Assembly: GCA_003641795.1 (NCBI GenBank)
Contig: QNAP01000092.1
Span: forward strand, 1 to 7,203
Origin: Thermotogae bacterium
Lineage (GTDB): Bacteria; Thermotogota; Thermotogae; UBA12178
Direction: 5' to 3'
Length of the DNA stretch: 7,203 nucleotides
Shown here: one piece after another, positions 1 through 6,876 of the stretch
Position numbering within the stretch: the stretch's first letter is position 1
Layout of the letters: each line of letters opens with the position of its first letter
Made by a program: the position numbers and the translations under genes
The notes under the pieces: model-generated
Databases searched by the model: none
Seen by the model: the letters and a program-made list of their open reading frames with translations, nothing else
Told to the model about the DNA's origin: nothing

Positions 1-181
1 GGATGCGAACGAGGGAAAAAGCGAGTGCTTGCTGTGTGAGTGTGAGGGTTTCATCACTGTTATATGGTTAGGAGAGTTCGGATCGTTATCTTGTTCGCTC
101 CCAGGTGGCAAATATCTGCGTGTCATGTGCCTTTTTCCGCTGTTTCATAAAATATAGAACGTGGCTCTTCCAATTTGAAGT
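1..181. other. Left-edge region with no supported gene
   Basis: No gene here can be supported. On the plus strand a frame open from the left edge ends at the TGA at 37-39 (last residues ERGKKRVLAV), and another ends at the TAG at 155-157. Either could be the tail of a gene entering from the left, but neither shows a family motif. On the minus strand the aldolase stop at 182-184 overlaps an ATG in an ATGA that opens a 20-codon frame. That frame ends at 123 in a second ATGA opening a 42-codon frame that runs off the left edge (start MTRRYLPPGSEQ). Its Ser/His-rich, family-free sequence makes it doubtful. A weak plus-strand terminator-like hairpin (107-131, six pairs with one mismatch) is followed by TTTTT at 132-136. 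Confidence 0.5.
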
Positions 182-838
182 TCATCTTGCCGATCCATAA
201 CTTTCCAAATATAGCTTCCTCATGGCGGCTATCTCGTCTTCTTCCAGTTCGGGAGGGGATTGACGAGGAGACAAGCTCTTCAAGATGTACGCAATTTCAG
301 CACTTTTCTCCAATATCTCGGCAGCAGTATAAGCTTCTCTCAAGCTCCTCCCCACCGCTACCGCGCCATGATTTGCAAGTAAAGCGGCGAATCTATCTTG
401 CAAAGCTTCTACAACGTTCAACGCCAGCTCTGCCGTACCAAGTGGTGCGTAAGAGGCCACACGTATCCTCCCCCCAATTATCTGCGCTTGATCTTCCGTA
501 TAGCAAGGTATCTCCGTCCTTGCTGCTGCGAAGGCGCTGGCGTAAATGCTGTGTGTGTGCACCACGGCGTTGATTTCTGGAAATCTGCGGTAGATCTTCA
601 AGTGCATCAACAACTCAGTGGAGGGCTTACGTCTGTTTTGCAAAGGCTTTCCATCTTCGAGGGAGACGGGTACTATATCCTCGGACGTCAGTAGTTCATA
701 GGGCATTCCGGAAGGCGTTATCCAAACGATCGCTCCTTGCCTGAGGCTGAGGTTTCCCCATGTACCTCTTACGAGACCAGCTTTCTGGACCTTCAAAGCC
801 GTTTCGATGAGTTCTTCGCACGGCTTGGGCACTTCCAC
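182..838 (-). CDS. Class II aldolase/adducin family protein (FucA-like sugar-phosphate aldolase)
   Basis: This is a zinc-dependent class II sugar-phosphate aldolase or epimerase of the FucA/AraD/MtnB superfamily, about 218 residues and close to the length of E. coli FucA. Counting from the GTG at 838, visible elements are RGTWGN (24-29) and TPSG (41-44) for phosphate binding, KPSTE with catalytic-type Glu75, the zinc histidines His94 and His96 in HTHS, and His157 in ANHG. The FucA catalytic Tyr in its HYM motif is not obviously kept; the equivalent stretch is PCYTED. The substrate is therefore uncertain: L-fuculose-1-P, 5-deoxyribulose-1-P or methylthioribulose-1-P are all possible. The start was chosen because GAGG at 847-844 lies 5 bases upstream. 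The GTG at 832 is an alternative, and the ATG at 886 would overlap the upstream gene by 41 bases and is unlikely. It lies 7 bases after the cyclohydrolase gene and is surely co-transcribed with it. The family is secure; the exact function is open. Confidence 0.9.
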   Translation of the reverse strand: MEVPKPCEELIETALKVQKAGLVRGTWGNLSLRQGAIVWITPSGMPYELLTSEDIVPVSLEDGKPLQNRRKPSTELLMHLKIYRRFPEINAVVHTHSIYASAFAAARTEIPCYTEDQAQIIGGRIRVASYAPLGTAELALNVVEALQDRFAALLANHGAVAVGRSLREAYTAAEILEKSAEIAYILKSLSPRQSPPELEEDEIAAMRKLYLESYGSAR

Positions 839-845
839 TCCCCCC

Positions 846-1448
846 TCACAGCTCTTCCGATTCGCCGAATATCTCCGCCATGACACGATAAATGGTGCTA
901 TCGTACTCCAACACGGTTTTCATCGCTTTGAGCGCGAGTCTTCTCCGCATCTGAAGCGGGACATCACCACAGGACCAGAGGCTTTCGAGCACGAAGTCGT
1001 AATCCGCAGGATCGACCAACACTATCACATCTCGATAGTTCTTGGCAGCTGCCCTTATGAGAGCGACTCCGCCTATATCTACGTGTTCGAGTAATTCAAA
1101 CTCGTTTCTTGTCTTGCTCGCCACTTCAGGAAATGGGCGCAGATTGATCACCACCATGTCGATGGGCTCGATGCCCATCTCTTCCTGCTGAACTGCGTGT
1201 TCACGTTTCGCCTGCACACCCAAAAGCGCGGCGAAGATCTTGGGATGGAGTGTCTTCACCCTTCCATTCAAAAGTTGAGGATATCCGGTGATCTCTGAAA
1301 CGGAGGTTACATCTATCCTCGCTTCTCTCAAATGCGATACGGTACCCTCTGTAGCGAGGATCACAGCACCGTATTCTTCCAACTTCCGTGCCAGTTCCAC
1401 AACTCCGGTTTTATCTGAAACGCTGATCAAAACACGCTTGATATTCAT
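846..1448 (-). CDS. purH: Stand-alone IMP cyclohydrolase (PurH N-terminal domain only)
   Basis: This 200-residue protein matches the MGS-like IMP cyclohydrolase half of PurH, which closes FAICAR to IMP in the last step of purine synthesis. Family signatures seen are SVSDKTG (9-15), the altered phosphate loop TEGT (33-36), TGYPQLLNGRVKTLHPKIF (54-72) with Lys65, DIGG (124-127) with Asp124, and AAAKN with Lys136. Two features are odd. The usual NLYPF is NLRPF, putting Arg104 where an active-site Tyr is normal. The protein also ends at the domain boundary, so the AICAR transformylase half is absent, and the next gene is an unrelated aldolase rather than a frameshifted remainder. The ATG at 1448 is preferred because GGGGAGG at 1462-1456 lies 7 bases upstream. 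The TTG at 1454 sits only one base from that site. The family is secure, but activity as an IMP cyclohydrolase is less certain because of the substitutions. Confidence 0.9.
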   Translation of the reverse strand: MNIKRVLISVSDKTGVVELARKLEEYGAVILATEGTVSHLREARIDVTSVSEITGYPQLLNGRVKTLHPKIFAALLGVQAKREHAVQQEEMGIEPIDMVVINLRPFPEVASKTRNEFELLEHVDIGGVALIRAAAKNYRDVIVLVDPADYDFVLESLWSCGDVPLQMRRRLALKAMKTVLEYDSTIYRVMAEIFGESEEL

Positions 1449-1455
1449 GATCAAG

Positions 1456-1462
1456 CCTCCCC
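1456..1462 (-). promoter_or_regulatory. Ribosome binding site of the cyclohydrolase gene
   Basis: GGGGAGG on the minus strand lies 7 bases before the ATG at 1448. It decides that start over the in-frame TTG at 1454, which would leave almost no spacing. Confidence 0.8.
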
Positions 1463-1492
1463 ACAGTGAACTGCTTTCAGAGTTGTCCTCAA

Positions 1493-1528
1493 ACGGTCGG
1501 GGTGGTTCCTCCCCGAGTTGATCACCGT
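1493..1528 (-). other. GC-rich hairpin in the divergent intergenic region
   Basis: Positions 1498-1502 (CGGGG) pair with 1511-1515 (CCCCG), and 1504-1505 pair with 1508-1509, leaving one T-T mismatch and a two-base loop. An outer ACGGT (1493-1497) can pair with ACCGT (1524-1528) across an 8-base bulge. If the minus-strand transcript starts near 1528, this would fold in the leader of the cyclohydrolase mRNA. It does not resemble a purine riboswitch or any RNA family I know. The pairing is visible; any function is inferred. Confidence 0.35.
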
Positions 1529-1542
1529 GATAAAATTAGAAT
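1518..1542. promoter_or_regulatory. Divergent promoter candidate with a 17-base operator-like dyad
   Basis: ATCAC-C-GTGAT (1521-1531) is a perfect inverted repeat. It extends to 17 bases (1518-1534) with one mismatched pair. On the plus strand an extended -10, TG-A-TAAAAT (1528-1536), overlaps the right arm and could serve the surE operon with a start near 1543; no good -35 is seen. TAGAAT at 1537-1542 is an alternative -10. On the minus strand TCTAAT (1540-1535) with a weak TCAACT (1563-1558) at 17-base spacing could serve the cyclohydrolase and aldolase. A protein bound at the dyad could affect both directions, but no regulator is identified. Confidence 0.4.
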
Positions 1543-1569
1543 ACCACGAAATCGGAGAGTTGATGGTGC

Positions 1570-2343
1570 ATGAGAATTCTTTTAACCAATGACGATGGGA
1601 TAACCGCCCCTGGCATCCAACTTTTGGCCAAAGAATTGAGAAAGAAATACGAGGTCTTGGTAGTAGCTCCCGCGCAAGAGATGAGTGCTTCGGGTCATGC
1701 TATCACCATTCGCATGCCTTTGTGGGTGAAAGAAGAGTACGTTGGGAAAACGTTTCTCGGCTATTCTGTGGTTGGAACACCCGCTGATTGTGTCAAACTG
1801 GGACTCGATGTGTTGAGCCCAAAACGAGTGGACTTAGTAATCAGCGGACTGAATCGAGGGCCGAACCTTGGAACAGATATGCTCTACTCGGGTACCGTTT
1901 CTGGAGCGCTGGAGGGTGCGTTACAAGGGGTACCCTCCATGGCTGTGTCCATGAGCGGATGGGGCGATCCGCATTATGAGACGGGTGTACACGCTGTGAA
2001 ATTCTTGATCGAGAACTTCCCGTGGAAGGGGATACCCGAATTCCGCGCTTTGAACGTCAACGTACCTCCCATCGAAGTGGAAGAACTCAAGGGATACAGA
2101 TTGACCAAGCAGAGTAAGAGACGCTACCGAGATTACTTTGAAGCCAGAAGAGATCCGTTCGGTAACACGTACTACTGGATGTTAGGAGAAGTCGTGGAAG
2201 ATGACGATGATCCCGAGTCCGACTACCTCGCCGTTAAGGAAGGGTATGTTTCCATCACTCCCATCACTGTTTTTATGACCGATCATAAGTTACTTGAAGA
2301 GCTGAGGAGGCGATTCATTTTTGGAGATAAAGATCATAGGTGA
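1570..2343 (+). CDS. surE: SurE 5'/3'-nucleotidase (survival protein)
   Basis: SurE is a cytoplasmic, metal-dependent phosphatase that removes phosphate from 5'- and 3'-nucleoside monophosphates, and some members also act on short polyphosphate. The 257-residue length is normal. It opens with the hallmark MRILLTNDDG, giving metal ligands Asp8 and Asp9. It continues with APAQEMSASGHAIT (Ser39 and Ser41), GTPADCVKLGL (69-79), ISGLNRGPNLGTDMLYSGTVSGA (91-113) with metal ligand Asn95, and a C-terminal SITPITVFMTDHKLLEEL. The ATG at 1570 starts the conserved N-terminus. GGAG at 1554-1557 is 12 bases upstream, longer than ideal. It is first in the plus-strand operon, and its end overlaps def by 23 bases. 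The assignment is secure. Confidence 0.97.
   Translation: MRILLTNDDGITAPGIQLLAKELRKKYEVLVVAPAQEMSASGHAITIRMPLWVKEEYVGKTFLGYSVVGTPADCVKLGLDVLSPKRVDLVISGLNRGPNLGTDMLYSGTVSGALEGALQGVPSMAVSMSGWGDPHYETGVHAVKFLIENFPWKGIPEFRALNVNVPPIEVEELKGYRLTKQSKRRYRDYFEARRDPFGNTYYWMLGEVVEDDDDPESDYLAVKEGYVSITPITVFMTDHKLLEELRRRFIFGDKDHR
2304..2310 (+). promoter_or_regulatory. Ribosome binding site for def inside surE
   Basis: GAGGAGG lies within the surE coding region, 10 bases before the TTG at 2321, and supports that TTG as the def start. Confidence 0.65.
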
Positions 2344-2833
2344 TCCGGTGCTGCGGAGAAAGGCGAAAAGGGTGAATTTTTTTGACTCCGCTTTGAGAAC
2401 GCTTATAGGTGAAATGGTACGGAAGATGTACGAGAGCGCCGGCGTGGGTTTGGCCGCTCCACAGGTGGGACTTTCTATCGCTCTCTTCGTTTTCGATGAC
2501 CAATCAGGAGAGGGAGCGAAGGAGGTCGTCAATCCCGAGATCGTTCAAACCTCGAGTGAAACCCTTCTTGGAGAAGAAGGGTGTCTGAGTGTTCCTGGAA
2601 TCTACGCAGACGTGGAACGGTACCGATGGATCAAAGCCACGTATTACAATCGTTACGGGCAGCTCAAAGAAATAGAACTTGAGGGCTATCCGGCTCGCAT
2701 CTTTCAACACGAATACGATCATCTACAGGGTGTCCTCTTCATCGACAGGCTACCCAAGGAAACCAAAGCTATTCTCAAACCGAAACTTCTCAAGCTCGCA
2801 AAGTCATCGAAGGGTGTGACGGGTAGTCGATGA
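2321..2833 (+). CDS. def: Peptide deformylase
   Basis: This enzyme removes the formyl group from the N-terminal methionine of new polypeptides at the ribosome. All three family motifs are intact: GVGLAAPQ (41-48), EGCLS (86-90) with metal ligand Cys88, and QHEYDH (129-134) with metal ligands His130 and His134 and catalytic Glu131. The length of 170 residues is typical. The start is TTG. The first residues, EIKIIGDPVLRRKAK, align with the conserved deformylase N-terminus, and a GAGGAGG ribosome binding site supports it. The gene overlaps surE by 23 bases, and its stop shares ATGA with fmt, whose product adds the group that this enzyme removes. The assignment is secure; the exact start is very likely. 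Confidence 0.97.
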   Translation: MEIKIIGDPVLRRKAKRVNFFDSALRTLIGEMVRKMYESAGVGLAAPQVGLSIALFVFDDQSGEGAKEVVNPEIVQTSSETLLGEEGCLSVPGIYADVERYRWIKATYYNRYGQLKEIELEGYPARIFQHEYDHLQGVLFIDRLPKETKAILKPKLLKLAKSSKGVTGSR

Positions 2834-3777
2834 GATACGTATTTCTCGGTACCGGCGAGTTCGGCGCTGGATGTTTGGCATGTTTGGTGCATCTCCTTCC
2901 GCCGGTTGCTGTCTTCACCCAACTTGACAGACCCGCAGGAAGGGGGCGGAGACCTTTTCCTCCACCCGTTAAGCAAGTGGCCTTGGAAAAGGGGATCAAA
3001 GTCGAACAACACGATAGTATCAACAAAGGAGAAGGTTGGTTTTCGTTAGTCAACTGCGAACCCGATGCGATAATCGTGGCCGATTTTGGCCAGATACTCT
3101 CCTCGAAAGTTTTGAATCTACCGGATCTCGGTTGCTTTAACGTTCATCCCTCCTTGCTTCCCAAATACAGGGGAGCCACCCCCATTCAAAGGGCGTTACA
3201 ACGAGGAGAGAGTAGGACAGGTGTGACCATCTTCAAAGTGGTGAAAGAACTCGATGCTGGTCCCATAGTGCTTCAAGAGAAAGTTCTCATAGACTTCAAC
3301 GATAACTTCAAGAGTTTGCAGCAAAAACTGATAAACAAAGCCTGTGAGCTTTTAAAGAAACTGTTGGAAATGCTTCAAGAGGGGCATCAGGTAGAGTTCA
3401 AACCTCAAGATCACTCAAAGGCGACCTATGCGCCAAAACTTTCGCAAGGCGATCTCTACGTGAACTGGTTTGAAGAAGCCAAGAATGTCAGAAACCAAAT
3501 ACGCGCTCTCGATCCCTCACCGGGAGCCAGAACGGTTCTGAAAGATTCCGTTGTCAAGTTCTTCGATGCTTGGGGATTGGAAAATGTTCAAGAAACTCCC
3601 GGTAAGATATTGACGGTCACGAAGGAAGGCATGCTCGTTTCTGCCGGTAGGGGCGCTGTCTGGATAGGAAGGATTCAGTTTCCAGGGGGGAGAGTTTTGA
3701 CCCCATGGGAAGCAGCGAACGGAAGAAAACTGAGTGAAGGAGATGTGTTCCATGTCCGTGGTCACACGCAACGGTGA
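2830..3777 (+). CDS. fmt: Methionyl-tRNA formyltransferase
   Basis: Fmt transfers a formyl group from 10-formyl-tetrahydrofolate to initiator Met-tRNA. The 315 residues match the family length. The N-terminal formyltransferase fold (about 1-200) carries FLGTGEFG (5-12), DRPAGRGRR (33-41) and the catalytic Asn104-X-His106 in FNVHPSLLPKYRGATPIQ. It also has Asp142 in ELDAGPIV, the third catalytic residue. The C-terminal tRNA-binding domain (about 205-315) shows the familiar APKLSQGDLYVNW and RALDPSPGA stretches. The ATG is in an ATGA overlap with def, with AGGGTG at 2811-2816 upstream. ADFGQIL has Phe where many homologues have Tyr, a mild change. The 3' end overlaps the adenosyltransferase gene by 26 bases. 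Confidence 0.97.
   Translation: MRYVFLGTGEFGAGCLACLVHLLPPVAVFTQLDRPAGRGRRPFPPPVKQVALEKGIKVEQHDSINKGEGWFSLVNCEPDAIIVADFGQILSSKVLNLPDLGCFNVHPSLLPKYRGATPIQRALQRGESRTGVTIFKVVKELDAGPIVLQEKVLIDFNDNFKSLQQKLINKACELLKKLLEMLQEGHQVEFKPQDHSKATYAPKLSQGDLYVNWFEEAKNVRNQIRALDPSPGARTVLKDSVVKFFDAWGLENVQETPGKILTVTKEGMLVSAGRGAVWIGRIQFPGGRVLTPWEAANGRKLSEGDVFHVRGHTQR
3737..3742 (+). promoter_or_regulatory. Ribosome binding site of the adenosyltransferase gene inside fmt
   Basis: AAGGAG lies 9 bases before the ATG at 3752. It supports that start over the GTG at 3734, which is upstream of it, and the ATG at 3743, which directly abuts it. Confidence 0.7.
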
Positions 3778-4249
3778 TGGTGGTGTTACCAGATCGCTGA
3801 ACGGAAAGATCGTGAGGAAAGATCATCCGATCATAGAGTTCTTCGGCACCATCGACGAACTCAACAGTTTTTTGGGGCTCGCAAAGATCCACGTAGGGAG
3901 TAAGGAGAAGGAAATAGTGAAAAGGGTTCAGAGAACCCTTTTCAAAGTGGCGGCGCGTGTGGGAGATCCGGAGCGTTACCCGGACGTGTCAGACGATACG
4001 AGTTGGGTGGAAGAAGTGATAACATCACTGGAAGAAAGGGTGGGGACTGACGACTTCGTGGTTCCGGGCGCGTCAGAAGCGGCAGCTCTGCTGGACGTCT
4101 GCAGGACTGTTACCAGGAGAGCCGAGAGGAGGTTGACAACAATCCTCCGCGGTGATCCAAGACTTTTGAATGCCCAGATCTTTCTCAACAGACTTTCAGA
4201 CATGCTTTTCTTGCTGGCCAGATCTGTGGAAAGATCGAATCAAGAGTGA
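3752..4249 (+). CDS. pduO: PduO-type cob(I)alamin adenosyltransferase
   Basis: This cytoplasmic enzyme transfers the adenosyl group of ATP to cob(I)alamin, making adenosylcobalamin. The 165-residue protein has the expected order of PduO motifs: VTRNGDGGVT (4-13, ATP-binding; TRTGD in most relatives, so Thr to Asn here), GTIDELNSFLGLA (32-44) with Asp35, and FVVPGASEAA (102-111). The late motifs are CRTVTRRAERR (117-127), with the conserved Arg and Glu residues, and LNRLSDMLFLLAR (145-157). The start at 3752 follows an AAGGAG site and gives a 26-base overlap with fmt. No other cobalamin gene is nearby. A likely use, inferred from family knowledge, is supplying a B12-dependent ribonucleotide reductase, which Thermotoga species possess. 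The family assignment is secure. Confidence 0.93.
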   Translation: MSVVTRNGDGGVTRSLNGKIVRKDHPIIEFFGTIDELNSFLGLAKIHVGSKEKEIVKRVQRTLFKVAARVGDPERYPDVSDDTSWVEEVITSLEERVGTDDFVVPGASEAAALLDVCRTVTRRAERRLTTILRGDPRLLNAQIFLNRLSDMLFLLARSVERSNQE

Positions 4250-4264
4250 CACCACTCGTTCGTA

Positions 4265-4270
4265 GGAGGT
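4265..4270 (+). promoter_or_regulatory. Strong ribosome binding site for the amylase gene
   Basis: GGAGGT lies 8 bases before the ATG at 4279, in the 29-base gap after the adenosyltransferase. It is close to the ideal Shine-Dalgarno sequence and settles the start. Confidence 0.8.
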
Positions 4271-4278
4271 AGGGTTGG

Positions 4279-5574
4279 ATGGCAACGGATACCAGAGTTG
4301 AATTCAACGATCTCGTTATTTACGAGGTATTTGCACGGGCGTATTCGAATGCGGTGGGACAGCAACTGAAATCGGTCGCGGAAGACCTTCCAAGACTCAA
4401 AGCGTTGGGAGTGACGACGATTTGGCTCATGCCTATCCATCCCACAGGAGAGAAGGACAGGAAAGGGGAGTTGGGATCACCGTATGCCATAAAAGACTAT
4501 TACGTCATTGACCCGACGATAGGTGACGAAAGACAGCTGAGAGAGCTGGTAGATCGGGCACACGAACTCAAGATGGGAGTCATCATGGATATGGTGCTCA
4601 ATCACTGTGCGACCGATGCAGAGATCGCTATAAAGCATCCCAATTGGTTCATGAAAGATGGAAACGGCGATCCTTCAAGAAAAGTGGACGACTGGGAAGA
4701 CGTTTACGATTTCGACTATACGAATCCAGAGGTTGCCGACTACATAGTCAGGATGATGAAATACTGGGTCAGAGAATTCGATATCGACGGTTTCAGATGT
4801 GATGTTGCTGGACTGGTACCCCTTCCTTTTTGGTTGAGAGCCAGGAGAGAACTCGCCGAGGTGAAAGAAAAGTTGCTCTGGCTTTCGGAGACTCATGATC
4901 CACACATGTACGAAGCCTTTGACGTAACTTACGATTACGATGGTTACTACAGGTTCCGCGACGTTCTGGACAAAAAGGCATCGCTTCATGAGTATTTGGA
5001 CTACATCGCGAGTCAGAACGATTTCTACCCACCAAATTACATAAAGATGCGTTTTCTTGAAAACCACGACCAGGTAAGGGTCGCCTCGTTGATCGAAGAC
5101 GAGTTGATTCTCAAAAACTGGGCAACATGGCTCTTTACTTGCAAGGGAATACCACTGATTTACAATGGCCAAGAATACGGCCTTGAAGAGAAACCGGATA
5201 TATTCAACGAGTACTTCATCCCGTGGGAAGACGGCAAGGAAACACTTTATACTTTCTACAAGCGTTTGGGGCACCTTCGAAGCTCCTCATGGGTGATCAG
5301 AAGAGGAGCTTTCACCCTTTTGAAAAACAGTCGACCAGAAGGCGTGATAAGCTTTCTTCGCCACAGCGGTAGGAGATGGATATTGGCCGTTCTCAACGTT
5401 GATGGAAAAGAAGAGCCGGTGGAGATCTATTTCGGTGAACTAACAGACGATGCGTGCTTTCATGCCCGGGAAATGCTGAGTGACGAATACTACCGCTTGA
5501 AGATAACCAAAGGCAAGGCTGTCATAGAGTCTTCGCGTGAGCCTTTGATTTTCTCGGGTTATGCGGGGTGCTGA
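4279..5574 (+). CDS. Cytoplasmic alpha-amylase family protein (GH13)
   Basis: This is a retaining alpha-glucosidic hydrolase with a TIM barrel, expected to cut alpha-1,4 links in maltodextrin or glycogen. The GH13 regions are DMVLNH (104-109), GFRCDVAGL (171-179) with nucleophile Asp175, WLSETHD (201-207) with acid/base Glu204, and FLENHD (259-264) with the transition-state stabiliser Asp264. The barrel starts at IYEVFAR (14-20) and LKALGVTTIWLMPIHP (40-55). A short beta-sandwich domain fills about 350-431. There is no signal peptide, so it should act inside the cell, like the intracellular AmyB (TM1650) of T. maritima as I recall it. The length of 431 is compact for the family. Alpha-amylase versus maltodextrin hydrolase or transferase cannot be settled by eye. 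It is in the middle of the operon, and the DUF503 ATG begins two bases past its stop. Confidence 0.93.
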   Translation: MATDTRVEFNDLVIYEVFARAYSNAVGQQLKSVAEDLPRLKALGVTTIWLMPIHPTGEKDRKGELGSPYAIKDYYVIDPTIGDERQLRELVDRAHELKMGVIMDMVLNHCATDAEIAIKHPNWFMKDGNGDPSRKVDDWEDVYDFDYTNPEVADYIVRMMKYWVREFDIDGFRCDVAGLVPLPFWLRARRELAEVKEKLLWLSETHDPHMYEAFDVTYDYDGYYRFRDVLDKKASLHEYLDYIASQNDFYPPNYIKMRFLENHDQVRVASLIEDELILKNWATWLFTCKGIPLIYNGQEYGLEEKPDIFNEYFIPWEDGKETLYTFYKRLGHLRSSSWVIRRGAFTLLKNSRPEGVISFLRHSGRRWILAVLNVDGKEEPVEIYFGELTDDACFHAREMLSDEYYRLKITKGKAVIESSREPLIFSGYAGC

Positions 5575-5575
5575 G

Positions 5576-5857
5576 ATGGCAATAGGTTACGGGACACTGG
5601 AACTAAGGCTCTTCGGTGTATCCTCTCTAAAGGAGAAACGTAATATCACCAAGAGTCTGCTCAACGACATACGCAAGCGTTTCAACGTGTCGGTGATAGA
5701 ATCCGGGGCGAACGATTCCAAGCTCGTGTTGGAGATATCCTATGCTCTTGTGGCTCGAACGAGGGCCGAGGTAGATGCTATCAGTGAAAGCCTTGTACGT
5801 TTCATCGAAGACTTCAAGGGCTACCAGATCGTGACTGAAAGGAGGGAATCTTGGTGA
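5576..5857 (+). CDS. DUF503 (YlxP-like) small protein
   Basis: This 93-residue protein belongs to DUF503, the family of B. subtilis YlxP. The hallmarks are GTLELRLFGVSSLKEKR (6-22) and the following IRKRFNVSV-E segment (32-42), in a small alpha/beta fold with a second strand-helix unit at about 48-80. Members often sit near translation or ribosome-assembly genes, but no biochemical role is firmly established. The second half lacks the conserved Trp usual after the RFNVSV segment; ANDSK (45-49) stands there instead. The ATG at 5576 was chosen because GGGGTG at 5565-5570 gives 5-base spacing. The in-frame ATG at 5561 lies inside the amylase end and lacks a site. Its stop overlaps the next gene's GTG by 4 bases. 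Confidence 0.88.
   Translation: MAIGYGTLELRLFGVSSLKEKRNITKSLLNDIRKRFNVSVIESGANDSKLVLEISYALVARTRAEVDAISESLVRFIEDFKGYQIVTERRESW
5841..5846 (+). promoter_or_regulatory. Ribosome binding site for the DUF4139-like gene
   Basis: GGAGGG inside the DUF503 gene lies 7 bases before the GTG at 5854 and only 4 before the TTG at 5851, which favours the GTG start. Confidence 0.65.
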
Positions 5858-6873
5858 ATTTGAAACTGAAAGGGGCGTTTTTCGCGCTTTTCTTTGTTTT
5901 CGTCTCTGTGATACTTGGTGTGGATCTTTCCATACTTCCTACGGGTTTTGCCATAGTGAGAGAACGGGTTCAACTTTCAGTTGGCAGTAATGTCGTCAAA
6001 CTCTTTGTAAAGCCGGATCCAAAGCTGGTGTTCATGACACCCGATCTTGGAAGGGTGAACTTCCTTAACGAGTCCGTCATTCGGGTCGATTCAGATGCCG
6101 CCACTCAAGCTACTTTGCTTTACTTCACAAAGTCCTTTACCTGGAAAGCATACCACTTGTTGGACCTCTCCGGTGATTTTCAAAGCGTTGCGGTGATCAA
6201 CTCCCGTGAACGTTTTAAAGGGAACGTCTTCCTTTGTTGGGGAGTCTACCAAGACCAATTTGCAAGAGGGCAGTTTAAAGCTGCCATCGTCGGAAAAGGA
6301 GAAGAAGTTCTTGAAACAACGGAAACTCTGAGATGTTTGGAACTTGGAGAAACGGGATTCGATGAAGATTGGAACGAGTTCTCTTTGCTCAAACTCTCGA
6401 CCGCGTGGAAGCGATTGAACGTGTTGGAAACCTTTGGAGACGTGAAGGATCAACCTTTGAAAGCAAGAGCAGTTGCCGAGAATGTTTTGAGCATGGATCT
6501 TCCTCCAGGTGATGTTTACGTTTTCGACAGAGGGGTCTTTGCAGGTATCGCCAGGTTGGAAGGTATGTCGAAGGGTCAGCGCCTTGAAGTGACTTACGGA
6601 AATGCGTACGATGTGAGAGGGAGCAGAATAACAGTAGAGGAGAAAAGGCTGGATTCTTCTACCAGACAAAAATTGGTTAGGTTCTCCGTTCGTAATTACG
6701 GCAGTGAAACAAGGGAAGTAGTGGTGGTGGATCACGTACCTATCGACAGCAGAGTTGTTGCGAGCGAACTCCCCTTTGAAAGACCAACGGCCGGCACCGT
6801 CGTCTTTCGATTTGTACTCGATGCGGGAGCGGAGTTCGCATTCGAATACCAGGTGGAGTACCACCAGAGATGA
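5854..6873 (+). CDS. Exported DUF4139-like protein
   Basis: This 339-residue protein starts with MNLKLKG and a hydrophobic stretch at 8-22 (AFFALFFVFVSVILG), a signal peptide or N-terminal anchor, so the rest lies outside the cytoplasmic membrane. The body is beta-rich and follows the DUF4139 pattern. A first repeat-like unit around 88-130 includes LLYFTKSFTWKAYHLL, resembling the family's Trp-containing strand. LPPGDVYVFDRGVFAGIARL (216-235) and LEVTYGNAYDVRG (244-256) match the family's most conserved core, and a final Ig-like unit follows. Two cysteines (128 and 161) could form a disulfide. No catalytic motif is visible and no function is known to me. The GTG start forms a GTGA overlap with DUF503. 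The family call rests on pattern recognition by eye, so it is less certain than for the enzymes. Confidence 0.75.
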   Translation: MNLKLKGAFFALFFVFVSVILGVDLSILPTGFAIVRERVQLSVGSNVVKLFVKPDPKLVFMTPDLGRVNFLNESVIRVDSDAATQATLLYFTKSFTWKAYHLLDLSGDFQSVAVINSRERFKGNVFLCWGVYQDQFARGQFKAAIVGKGEEVLETTETLRCLELGETGFDEDWNEFSLLKLSTAWKRLNVLETFGDVKDQPLKARAVAENVLSMDLPPGDVYVFDRGVFAGIARLEGMSKGQRLEVTYGNAYDVRGSRITVEEKRLDSSTRQKLVRFSVRNYGSETREVVVVDHVPIDSRVVASELPFERPTAGTVVFRFVLDAGAEFAFEYQVEYHQR

Positions 6874-6876
6874 AAG